This document shows, piece by piece, positions 1-6,333 of a stretch of 11,555 nucleotides of DNA. The notes below the pieces were generated by a model that was given only the letters and a program-made list of their open reading frames with translations, was not told the DNA's origin and searched no databases. The position numbers and the translations under genes are program-made. Numbering within the stretch: the stretch's first letter is position 1; the number at the start of each line of letters is the position of its first letter. The stretch comes from DATHSY01 sp046729855 (GTDB taxonomy: Bacteria; Actinomycetota; UBA4738; HRBIN12): assembly GCA_046729855.1 (NCBI GenBank), contig JBKPHM010000142.1, forward strand, positions 1-11,555, given 5' to 3'.

Positions 1-20
1 TTCGCGCAGCAGTGCGCGGT

Positions 21-179
21 TCACGTCGCCGGTGGCTGCTCGAACACCACCGTCACCTTCTCGAACCCGAGCGAGCGCAGCAGCGCCGCCAGCGCCGCCG
101 CCTCGTCACCAGAGAGGTCCTCTCGGCGGATCAACCTCCCGAGGACGCCCGGCGAGCCACCGAACGCCTCGAGCCGCAT
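21..179 (-). CDS. Small hypothetical protein (52 aa)
   Basis: This short ORF encodes a protein starting MRLEAFGGSPGVLG and ending FEQPPAT. I chose the ATG at 179 because AAGG lies 8 bases upstream. In-frame ATGs at 185 and 215 would give 54 or 64 residues. The pattern of a basic beta strand, a GG-x-PGV turn, then DLSGDEAAALAALL resembles the opening of emfourin-like protease inhibitors ('GG-aGi ... dLp-eEAaeL--Lv'). It stops well short of that family's usual length of about 100 residues and no protealysin-type protease is near, so this is only a resemblance. The stop codon is close to the window edge, so a frameshift with more coding sequence to the left is possible. There is no signal peptide or membrane segment. 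Confidence 0.45.
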   Translation of the reverse strand: MRLEAFGGSPGVLGRLIRREDLSGDEAAALAALLRSLGFEKVTVVFEQPPAT

Positions 180-480
180 GGTCATGACCTTCAGTATGTC
201 CGAACACTCGCGCATTCCAGAGTCGCTTCACTCGCCCGGATGCCAGGGCGTGAGGCCGCAAAGCGGAGCTCTCGGGACATAAGAGCCACCCGGCGTCTAC
301 ACCGGTGGCGTCCGTTGCCTCACCTGCTCTAACTTGTCACGCCGCGCTCCGGCAAGCGAGGCTGGCTTGGGTCGCGATGCGACCGAACTCGTAGGTCCCG
401 GTTGAGGGCTCTCGTTACTTGTTCGATTCGACAAGTGAATCAGATGAGAAGATCGATCGGTCAACGGGCAGGACGTCTCC
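180..480. other. Gene-free spacer with repeat A and two hairpins
   Basis: No convincing gene lies in this 301-base stretch. It holds repeat A (327-361, listed separately), a perfect 6-bp hairpin GGTCGC-GAT-GCGACC at 370-384, and a 6-bp hairpin ACTTGT/ACAAGT with an 8-base loop at 417-436. The last lies 45-64 bases before the TTG start of the next gene and could be an operator. Neither hairpin is followed by a T run, so neither looks like a Rho-independent terminator. Confidence 0.4.
327..361 (+). repeat. Dispersed repeat, copy A
   Basis: This copy contains TAACTTGTCACGC (330-342), which recurs exactly at 3611-3623, and CCGGCAAGCGAGG (349-361), which recurs exactly at 1266-1278. It therefore bridges copies B and C and shows that they are one family. 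Unlike copy C, no matching right arm (GTTA preceded by a TCA complement) is found in the 120 bases that follow. Confidence 0.6.
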
Positions 481-1162
481 TTGGAATACGTAGATCCTGG
501 CGAGGCGCGCGGTCTTGTGGAGCAAGCGTGGGCCGGCGGGGTGGTTCTCGACTACGTCCCAGTGACTTCCGACGAGGATCTCGGCGATGGCGAGGTCCTG
601 CGCCGAGTCGTTCTCTTTACGGCCCGAGGCCTGTGTGTGGTTCGTGGTCTGGATCCGGGTCCGGAGATCGATCCCTCATCCATCCCGGGCAAGCGCATCG
701 CTGGACGAGTTCTACGGCTGGGGGGTCGACCGAGAGAGGCGCCGCGTCCTGATGCTTGGAAGCGATGTAGTGAAGAGAGATTTTGACCAGTACCAGGTTT
801 GGCAAGCCGAACAACTTCAGAGGGGTTTATCTCCGCACCCTTGGATTTGGTCCAACGATCCGGACCAACTGGTGGACGTAGAACGCGTTGGCGAGTCCGG
901 CTACGGCCGCGCCTTCGTCGACCCTCCGCACCGGATCACGTTGCAGCCCCGAGCCGCTCAGGACCTCTTCTTCGCGATCGATGACGTCCTGCTGGAGCAT
1001 CCGGACACGGAGACGGAGATCTGGAAGTTCGATTCGGAGTGGGACCCAGAGGGCGCGTGCTGGTCGCCATACTTCGAGTGGAACTGGTGGCATACGTGCA
1101 TATGGACGGTTCGTACCGGACCGCGTGAAGTCATTGTCATCGGAGCCTCGGCAAGCGACTGA
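481..1162 (+). pseudogene. Unknown protein gene broken by one frameshift
   Basis: The gene reads in one frame from a TTG at 481 (AGGA at 470-473 is correctly spaced) to about 702, ending IPGKRIA. It continues in the +1 frame from about 703 with LDEFYGWGVDRERRRVLMLG to the TGA at 1160-1162. Both halves have codon use and residue composition of real protein, and each is open well past the junction only on its own side. The simplest reading is one extra base near 697-705. The joined product would be about 226 residues, acidic and soluble. Its C-terminal half is rich in Trp (PHPWIWSND, EIWKFDSEWD, FEWNWWHTCIWTV). I do not recognise the family. Repeat copy B begins 84 bases after the stop. Whether the break is real decay or a sequencing error cannot be decided here. 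Confidence 0.6.
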
Positions 1163-1246
1163 CGGGACGAAATTCGATACTCCCGACGCCATGCGCCCGG
1201 CCGATATCACGTTCCGTCGAATCCGACATATCAGCGTGAGCATGCT

Positions 1247-1278
1247 GTTATAAGTGATCGCGCGCCCGGCAAGCGAGG
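1247..1278 (+). repeat. Dispersed repeat, copy B
   Basis: The copy begins GTTATAAGTGATCGCGCG and ends CCGGCAAGCGAGG, the latter identical to copy A. It lies 84 bases after the frameshifted gene ending at 1162. A related short motif, CTAAGTGTTCGC, is present at 4818-4829 just before the 32-base repeat E. Confidence 0.5.
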
Positions 1279-1493
1279 ACTTGGTAAGTCGCTGGCTTTG
1301 GCTGGACCCGGCGGATGTTGGCTGGGAGTATCGCTTTCCATCGGACACGACATTCAGGCCGATGCGGCCCCTGGTCGTACTCAACCTTCGTGCTGACCGC
1401 AGGCGCGACGGGTAACCAAAGACGACGTCACTCGTCGCGGGCCGCCGTCGGAGACGTAGCGATAGGGCTTGCTCGATTCCCTCCCTCAGGCGT
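1279..1493. other. Spacer between convergent genes, no gene seen
   Basis: Together with copy B this makes a 331-base gap between the gene ending at 1162 and the hydrolase ending at 1494. I see no supportable gene and no clear terminator. A weak CGACG-TCACT-CGTCG hairpin lies around 1424-1438. Confidence 0.35.
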
Positions 1494-2744
1494 CTACCCC
1501 GTGACCCCGCGGCAGTAGGCTGTGTCGAGCACGTTGTAGACCTGCTTCAACTGCGTTTGCGACATCAGGATGGGGTCGGCGTTCACGAGCAGGACCGCCT
1601 GGCGCGAGCCGTCGGGGCTTGAGATCGGCAGGTCGAGGTAGCCAGGAAGATTGCCGCCGTGACCCCAGGCGCGACCGCAGGTCGTGTTGATCGCCTGCGT
1701 GTCGGCTCCCCAGATGAGGGCGTTCCCGCCCGTCGGGAAGATCCCGAGCCCGTACTGACCGCCGGTTGCCTTCGTGTCCTCCATGGCCGCAACCTGCGCC
1801 TTGGGAAGCAGCTTACCGGTGAAGAGCCCGCGGTAGAAATCCGCGAGGTCCTCGGCGGTGGCGCGGATGCCGCCTGCGCTCCAGGCGAAGAACGGGGACA
1901 GGCCGGCGCTGTCGATGGGAGCCGCGCTGGCGCTCTTGCCGTGGGCGTCCAAGCCGACATAGCCGTGAACGTCCGGCAGAGGCTCGTTCCCCGCCGGGAG
2001 GCTCGTGTGGCTGAGCTTGAGCGGCCCGAAGATGTAGTCGCGGAGTTGCTCATCGTACGGCTCGCCGGCGACCCGCTCCGCAAGCAGGGCGAGCACGATG
2101 TAGTTCGTGTTCGAGTACGAGAACTGCGTTCCGGGCGCAAAGAGCAGCGGGTGGGAGGTCGCGAAGCCGACGAGCTGTCTCGGCGCCCAGGCAAAGCCGA
2201 GCTCGCCCCGCAAGTAGGGAGCCTTACACGTCGGGTCTTCCAGGAAGTCGTAGAGGCCGCTCGTGTGCGAGAGCAGCTCTCGAATCGTGATCCGCTTCCC
2301 GTCTGGCAGCAAGCCCGGCAGGTACTTGGAGACGGGGTCGTCGAGCATGATCTTCTGCTGCTTGACCAGCCGCATGACCAGGACGGCGGTGTAGCTCTTG
2401 GTGGTGCTGCCGATCGGGAAGATGTCCGTCGCGCGCATCGGCGTCTTGTTGACCTTGTCCGCGTAGCCGGCCGTGATGGTGTAGCTCCGGTCTCCCTGTC
2501 GGACGAAGAGGATCGCTCCTGGGATCGGCCCCGAAACCAGCCCTCGCACACCATCCCGAACATCACTGGGTGCCGAGGATGTGGTTGGCTTCCCCGAGAA
2601 CACGGTCCGATCATCGGTGACCGCGACCGCGGCGACAATGACCAGCCCGACGATCAGCCAAAGCGCCCACCCGCGCGACCGACGATGCACCGGGGCTGCG
2701 CAGGAGCACCTCCCTGTCGACTCGGATCTCGGACATACGTTCAC
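1494..2744 (-). CDS. Class C beta-lactamase-like serine hydrolase
   Basis: The product is a penicillin-binding-type serine hydrolase of the beta-lactamase class C / D-alanyl-D-alanine carboxypeptidase fold (PF00144 type). Numbered from the GTG at 2744, it has a basic N-terminus, one hydrophobic segment at about 25-42 (WALWLIVGLVIVAAVAV), a Thr/Ser-rich linker, and the catalytic domain from about 65 to 415. The catalytic motifs are visible: S113-T-T-K116 (nucleophile and general base, in FPIGSTTKS), Y210-S-N212 (in FSYSNTNY), and H362-G-G364 (the KTG-box equivalent, in WGHGGNLPGY). LLSHTSGL, typical of the family, follows the SxxK box. It should act outside the membrane on a peptide, ester or lactam; the substrate cannot be told. 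An in-frame ATG at 2822 would add 26 residues without helping the signal. A better ribosome site, GGAGGTGAA, serves an ATG at 2736 in a different frame (see findings). Confidence 0.9.
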   Translation of the reverse strand: MNVCPRSESTGRCSCAAPVHRRSRGWALWLIVGLVIVAAVAVTDDRTVFSGKPTTSSAPSDVRDGVRGLVSGPIPGAILFVRQGDRSYTITAGYADKVNKTPMRATDIFPIGSTTKSYTAVLVMRLVKQQKIMLDDPVSKYLPGLLPDGKRITIRELLSHTSGLYDFLEDPTCKAPYLRGELGFAWAPRQLVGFATSHPLLFAPGTQFSYSNTNYIVLALLAERVAGEPYDEQLRDYIFGPLKLSHTSLPAGNEPLPDVHGYVGLDAHGKSASAAPIDSAGLSPFFAWSAGGIRATAEDLADFYRGLFTGKLLPKAQVAAMEDTKATGGQYGLGIFPTGGNALIWGADTQAINTTCGRAWGHGGNLPGYLDLPISSPDGSRQAVLLVNADPILMSQTQLKQVYNVLDTAYCRGVTG

Positions 2745-3091
2745 CTCCGACCCCCACGCTCCATCTCGCGCCTCGCCTCGCCCTCGGAGATCGGCGTGTG
2801 GACATGTGGACGGACCAAGCATGGACTGCCGTCAGGAACGCCCATGTTCATGGTTCGACGCCACGCGAGACTCAGATAGGGACTTGGGCCCAGGTCCCGA
2901 GGGACTCCAATCTCGCTTCGTGCAAGACGGTTGGCCACGTGATGTCGTTTCGTGACGAAAGCGACATCCGCTCGGAGAGTGCCCGAGCAGAGAGGCAGCC
3001 AGCATCCCCGCCGTTCGTCGCAGGTCCTGGAAAGCATTCTGCCGTCGCTGCTCACTCGCAGCCATGAGTCACGTATAAAGGTCCTTGCGCG
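2745..3091. promoter_or_regulatory. Divergent intergenic region with palindrome and hairpin
   Basis: This gap separates the divergently transcribed hydrolase and nitroreductase genes, so promoters for both should lie here. It contains a near-perfect 20-base palindrome GGGACTTGGGCCCAGGTCCC at 2879-2898 (one mismatched pair) and a long hairpin at 2941-2968: GATGTCGTTTCG, a TGA loop, then CGAAA-g-CGACATC, which pairs over 12 bp with one bulged G. TATAAA at 3074-3079 could be a -10 box for the gene at 3092, but there is no good -35. No gene was found in the gap. Confidence 0.4.
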
Positions 3092-3547
3092 ATGTCTCTA
3101 ATTGACAGGCTCGGCGCGACGAGCGTTGGTACGTGGACGATCGCTCACGTCGTCTCTCCCTTGCAACGACGGCTGTTGATGCTAACCAGAGGCCGAGTAT
3201 CCCTCATGGGGAAGCGGCCGGTCCTGTTGCTGACAACAACGGGCCGTCGATCTGGACAACCTCGAACGACTCCTCTGTTCTACGTGCGAGACGGGGACGC
3301 TCTCGTGGTCTGCAACGTTCGGCCTCCTTCGGAGCGCCCAAACCCCTGGCCGCTCAACGTCCGGGCCAACCCGGCAGTGTCGGTTCGTATCGGTGGAGCG
3401 ACCGAACGCCGGACCGCCAGGGAGGCGACGCGTGAGGAGATCGATCGCCTCTGGCCGCGGCTTGTGACCGTCTGGCCGCCGTATGAACGCTTCTACGGAC
3501 AGACGCACGAACGCAGCCTCTTCATCCTCGACGAGCCGACTCGCTAG
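3092..3547 (+). CDS. Nitroreductase/deazaflavin-dependent oxidoreductase (DUF385)
   Basis: The 151-residue protein matches the F420H2-dependent Ddn-like family (PF04075), split beta-barrel enzymes that use reduced deazaflavin F420 to reduce nitroaromatics, quinones or similar acceptors. The diagnostic core is LLLTTTGRRSGQPRTTPL at 45-62 (the T-x-G-R-x-S-G motif that contacts the cofactor phosphate), followed by the hydrophobic strand DALVVCNV and the second conserved block around PNPWPLNVRANPAVSVRIG (83-101). Length is normal for the family. The N-terminal 30 residues form an amphipathic helix, as in other members. The start ATG at 3092 has AAAGG about 10 bases upstream. F420 use is an inference from family and supports an actinobacterial host. 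Repeat/attC-like site C begins 60 bases after the stop. Confidence 0.85.
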   Translation: MSLIDRLGATSVGTWTIAHVVSPLQRRLLMLTRGRVSLMGKRPVLLLTTTGRRSGQPRTTPLFYVRDGDALVVCNVRPPSERPNPWPLNVRANPAVSVRIGGATERRTAREATREEIDRLWPRLVTVWPPYERFYGQTHERSLFILDEPTR

Positions 3548-3606
3548 AGGCCCCCCAATGCCTCTTCCCATCGAATCCGATACTCCAACTCGATGCATCG
3601 GCTGGC

Positions 3607-3735
3607 GCTATAACTTGTCACGCGCCCCGGCGCGCGAAGCAGGCGTGTCCGTCGTGGCCGTTCCGGAATCTCTGCGCGGTCACAAAGGGCGTCGTATCGT
3701 CCGCTGCCGTGATCGCCGGCGCTGAGCGGTTAGGC
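3607..3735 (+). other. attC-like recombination site (repeat copy C)
   Basis: The ends of this 129-base element pair with each other. The left arm reads TAAC (3611-3614), TTG, TCA, C, GCGCC, CC, GGCG (to 3632). The reverse complement of the right arm (3713-3735) reads TAAC, CGC, TCA, GCGCC, GGCG. The arms thus share 16 paired positions interrupted by a 3x3 unpaired spacer and by extra bases on one side only (C3621; CC3627-3628). That is the layout of an integron attC site: R box with AAC/GTT, unpaired central spacer, L box with extrahelical base, then a long variable terminal region (here about 80 bases). The right end GTTAGGC fits the R' consensus GTTRRRY. The left box CTATAAC departs from RYYYAAC but keeps AAC. 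It lies after a plus-strand gene, as attC should. No integrase is in view. Confidence 0.4.
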
Positions 3736-3778
3736 AATCGAAAGTGTTCGGTGTGTCGGCGGCCGTCTGGCCTCGCAA

Positions 3779-4147
3779 TTATTGCCCGATCTGCGACGGC
3801 CTGCTCCGGCGCACTCGCAAGGGGCGGAGGCCGCCGGGCTCGCCCAGGTTGAGCAGCACGGGCCGCGCATCGTGCAGCAGGGTGTAGACCCAAACGGGAC
3901 CGTCGGCGGTGGCAAGGTCGAGATCGGGCATGCGGCGCCCGAGCAGGGGGTGTCCCTCGCCTCTGCAGCACACGGGCGGCGACCGGATGGCGCTCGGCGT
4001 GGTACGCGTCCGGAGGCGTTCGGGCGACATCCCGTCGACCACCTGGGCCAGCTTCCACCCAAGGTTCACCGCGTCCTGCACGCCGATGTTCAGACCCTGC
4101 CCGCCGAAGTTGAGTCTGGGAGCCGGATGCCGCTCCGAAGCTGCGCC
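3779..4147 (-). pseudogene. FAD-dependent aromatic hydroxylase remnant
   Basis: This is a decayed fragment of a class A flavoprotein monooxygenase (PheA/TfdB-like, FAD_binding_3 family). Reading from 4147 it gives the FAD-contacting block NFGGQGLNIGVQDAV followed by NLGWKLAQVVDGMSPERL in one frame, then DAYHAERHPVAARVLQ in a second frame, then GEGHPLLGRRMPDLDL and LLHDARPVLLNLGEPGG back in the first frame. In intact members about 100 residues separate the HPVAARVL and GHPLLGRR blocks; here almost none do, so there is an internal deletion. The N-terminal Rossmann and substrate half and the final thioredoxin-like tail are missing (stop at 3779). An in-frame stop lies at 4148-4150. The product cannot be active. 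Confidence 0.75.
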
Positions 4148-4252
4148 TCAGCTGCCGTATACGTCGATGGTGCATTCGGGCGGATCGAGTGGGTCGGCCT
4201 CCCACCTGGTCGGCCGGCTGCCGCAGTATTCGGCTATGTCGCCTGAGGCCTC

Positions 4253-4645
4253 TCAGCGGGCGAGGATCTGGACGTGGTTCCCCTCTGGGTCTACAAATCC
4301 ATGCACGGCGAACGTGCTGTCTGCAGCTCCAGCAACTTCGAGCCGGAGGTGCTCTGCCTCGACATCGGCAAGGCGCCTGCCCCCGAGCCGTTCGGCGCGC
4401 TCGAGCGTTTCGGCGATATCGTCGACCTCCACGGTGAGAACAACCCCTTTCGGCCCCACTCCGGTCACGCCGCCGCTTAGATCGGCCTCGCCGACGCCGA
4501 TGAAGTGGTAGGGCCCGCTGCGGTCAGCATCCACCGATGTGAGCCGAGCTCCCCTGACCGTCCACCCGAACACTTGCCGATAGAACTTCGCCAGACGGTC
4601 TGCGTCGACCGCTCCGACTTGGAAGTGCACGATCCTGCTGGTCAC
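4253..4645 (-). CDS. VOC family (glyoxalase/bleomycin-resistance-like) protein
   Basis: The 130-residue protein has the paired beta-alpha-beta-beta-beta modules of the vicinal oxygen chelate superfamily. The first module starts VHFQVGAVDADRLAKFY (6-22), with H7 at the usual metal position and the FY-x3-FGW motif at 21-28. The second has VVLTVEVDDIAETLERAERLG (68-88) and ends in the hallmark FVDPEGNHVQI (117-127). The start is the GTG at 4645, with AGGGGGA upstream; the open frame continues to 4768 but the extra residues look like noise. Family members are glyoxalases, dioxygenases or drug-binding resistance proteins, so the substrate is unknown. It is divergent from the kinase-like gene at 4917, with a 271-base gap that contains repeat E. 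Confidence 0.88.
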   Translation of the reverse strand: MTSRIVHFQVGAVDADRLAKFYRQVFGWTVRGARLTSVDADRSGPYHFIGVGEADLSGGVTGVGPKGVVLTVEVDDIAETLERAERLGGRRLADVEAEHLRLEVAGAADSTFAVHGFVDPEGNHVQILAR

Positions 4646-4838
4646 CGCGTCCCCCTTTCCGAATTGCGGTCCACCCGCGAGTGGGTCCTCGCCATGGAGT
4701 GTGCACCACGACAGGGGGCTTGCAGCAAGGGGGGGCCGTAAGGGAGAAAAGGATGGGCAGGGATGCACGCCGTCTCCACGTCGAGTGCACCTCCCTTGGA
4801 GAGAGAGCGGCCCCCGCCTAAGTGTTCGCTTCCCCGAG

Positions 4839-4870
4839 GTCTACGGATAAGGAACGTTGTCCGCGGATCG
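4839..4870 (+). repeat. 32-base direct repeat, copy E
   Basis: This copy matches 5466-5497 in 31 of 32 positions, including the invariant core ATAAGGAACGTTGTCCGCGG. It lies 47 bases before the P-loop gene start. The core contains the palindromes AACGTT and CCGCGG. CTAAGTGTTCGC at 4818-4829, just upstream, resembles repeat copy B. Confidence 0.85.
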
Positions 4871-4916
4871 AGAGCGTGGCTCGGCCCCCCGGAAGATGCA
4901 CGGTACCGTAGCGGTG

Positions 4917-5399
4917 ATGACGAATGTATTGGTGACTGGGATGTCGGGGGCGGGGAAGTCGTCGGCGCTGGCCGAGCTCGGCCGACGCGGCTGCGCGGTC
5001 CTCGACACCGACGAGCCGGGCTGGCTGGAGTGGGTCGAGTCCTCCGAGGAGGTCTTCGGAGGTGAGTGGCTGTTGGTCGAGGACCGGATGACAACGCTCC
5101 TCCGCTCGGGCGACGATCGCACGCTGTTCGTGGCGGGGTGCGCGCGCAATCAGGGGAAGTACTACGACCGGTTCGACGCGATCGTGCTGCTCAGCGTGCC
5201 CGCCGACGTCATCCTCGACCGGATCGCGCACAGGACCACGAACAGCTACGGCAAGACCCCCGCGGAACGGCGGCTGATTCTAGATTTCATCGCGACGGTC
5301 GAGCCTTTTCTCCGGGCAAGTTGCACGCACGAGCTGGATGCGGCCCGCCCGCTCGAGCAGGTCGTCGCGGACTTGATCGCGATCTCGGGCGCTCTCTGA
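4917..5399 (+). CDS. P-loop AAA/shikimate-kinase-like ATP-binding protein
   Basis: The 160-residue protein is a small P-loop nucleoside/shikimate-kinase-like enzyme. The Walker A motif is G8-M-S-G-A-G-K14-S15 directly after the first strand (TNVLVTG). The next strand ends in LDTDEPGW (29-36), an acidic motif where related kinases coordinate Mg or bind substrate. FVAGCARNQGKYYDRFDAIV (71-90) carries the Walker B-like strand region. DRIAHRTTNSYGKTPAERR (101-119) is an Arg-rich lid. CTHELDAARPLEQVV near the end is the usual terminal strand-helix. The substrate is not known. I chose the ATG at 4917; TACCGT (4904-4909) lies 7 bases upstream, which fits a -10 box of a leaderless transcript, common in actinobacteria. 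An ATG at 4896 would add seven residues. The 32-base direct repeats E and F bracket the gene. Confidence 0.85.
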   Translation: MTNVLVTGMSGAGKSSALAELGRRGCAVLDTDEPGWLEWVESSEEVFGGEWLLVEDRMTTLLRSGDDRTLFVAGCARNQGKYYDRFDAIVLLSVPADVILDRIAHRTTNSYGKTPAERRLILDFIATVEPFLRASCTHELDAARPLEQVVADLIAISGAL

Positions 5400-5465
5400 G
5401 TGCCTCGTGACGACGGCAAGCGGCTTGGGCTGGATGCTCGAGCCACGGGGGCCCTTCTGGGGTGC

Positions 5466-5497
5466 GTCTACGCATAAGGAACGTTGTCCGCGGATCG
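5466..5497 (+). repeat. 32-base direct repeat, copy F
   Basis: This is the second copy of repeat E, with one mismatch (C at 5473 where E has G at 4846). It lies 67 bases after the kinase-like stop and 129 bases before the DinB start. The similarity ends abruptly on the left and fades on the right after GATCG. Confidence 0.85.
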
Positions 5498-5625
5498 CGG
5501 AGGTGGCCATCCGTCGAGGTCACGTTCGTGTGGCGAGTATCCGTGGATGTCGCCTGACCACATGCCTTAGGGTGCCCTCCGCGGCGTCAGCCACCAAAAG
5601 AAGCGCATGGAGGGGGCCACCACCG

Positions 5626-6110
5626 ATGCAAGCCGACGAGATCCGCTTCCTGTTCGAATACGACCAATGGGCGACCCGCCAGTTGCTCGGCGTCCTCGAC
5701 GGCCTCGACCCGGCTCTATGGGCGAGGGCGGACGTCGTGGGCGAGCGGGGTCTGGGAAGCATCCTCGTCCACCACCTCGGCGCTTCCCAGCGCTGGCGCA
5801 TCGGATTCGAAACGCAGGGCACCGATGAAGGACCCGAGCCGGAACTCGAGCCACTGCCGACGATCGACGAGCTGCGCGAACGTTGGGAGGCGGAGTGGGC
5901 CGCGGTCGATGCGTGGCTGCCGACCCTGACGGACGACTTCGTCGCGTACGTCCACAACGGGGTGCCCATCTGGCAGATGCTCGTACATGTCGTGAATCAC
6001 GGGACCAGCACCGAGCCGAGGCAGCGGCGGTTCTCACCGGCGACCGCCGATCGCCGGGCGAGCTCGACCTGATCAACTACTCCGAAGAACGGGCGGACGG
6101 CGGCAACTAG
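5626..6110 (+). pseudogene. DinB family protein, frameshifted near the C-terminus
   Basis: The gene encodes a DinB-like four-helix bundle, a family that includes metal-dependent thiol transferases and stress-induced proteins of unknown substrate. From the ATG at 5626 (GGAGGGGG upstream) the helix-1 sequence RFLFEYDQWATRQLLGVL, H49/H50 in SILVHHLGASQRW, and H121/H125 in MLVHVVNHG are in one frame. The conserved continuation QHRAEAAAVL, followed by SPGELDLINYSEE to the TAG at 6108-6110, is in another. Restoring one C near 6004-6008 (ACC-CAG instead of ACCAG) joins them into a normal 161-residue DinB ending. As read, the frame runs on to 6072 with a scrambled tail and loses the third metal-binding His. 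It is either a fresh pseudogene or a one-base sequence error. Confidence 0.85.
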
Positions 6111-6123
6111 CCCATCCGCGAGC

Positions 6124-6296
6124 GGCTCGCGGGTGTGCCGCAGAATCGCTCATTAGAACTTCACGCGCGAATCCCTAAGGATCCGTCGCGCGACGAGGCC
6201 GCAGACTTCCCTTCGCAACAGCGTCATGCCCCTTGACCAAGTATGGGGTAGCCGGTCTGCGGGCGGCACGTGGCGCAGAAGGACGCTTCTCCGACA
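6124..6296 (+). repeat. Long structured repeat, left copy
   Basis: Two blocks match the right copy at 7630-7761. The first is GGCTCGC...CGCAGAATCGCTC (6124-6151). The second runs from GGCCGCAGACTT (6197) through CCTTGAC to a hairpin TCTGCG/CGCAGA (6256-6261/6274-6279) and GACGCTT...CGACA (to 6296). Between the blocks, this copy has about 45 extra bases that resemble copies A and C (TTAGAACTTCACGCGCG at 6153-6169). The two ends also face each other as an imperfect inverted repeat: 6133-6151 matches the reverse complement of 6281-6299 at 14 of 19 positions. It begins 14 bases after the DinB stop and ends 37 bases before the exporter start. Confidence 0.7.
6164..6192 (+). repeat. Strong hairpin inside the left repeat copy
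   Basis: CGCGCGA (6164-6170) pairs with TCGCGCG (6186-6192), and immediately inside ATCC pairs with GGAT around a CTAA loop, with CCG bulged on the 3' side. That gives an 11-bp stem. No T run follows, so it is not a classical terminator, but it could still stall or protect the DinB transcript. The right repeat copy lacks it. Confidence 0.55.
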
Positions 6297-6333
6297 CACT
6301 TCCGCTGGTGTCGGGATGTGCAAACATCGCGCA

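Noticed and set aside
402..752. Arg/Ser-rich frame overlapping the start of the unknown gene
   Set aside because: Composition is that of an off-frame read of GC-rich coding DNA; the frames at 481-702 and 703-1162 give far more protein-like sequence.
1659..2879. A 406-codon open frame antisense to the serine hydrolase
   Set aside because: It is rich in Arg, Glu and Val from GC-rich codon shadowing, has no domain signal, and the opposite strand carries a complete catalytic triad and membrane segment.
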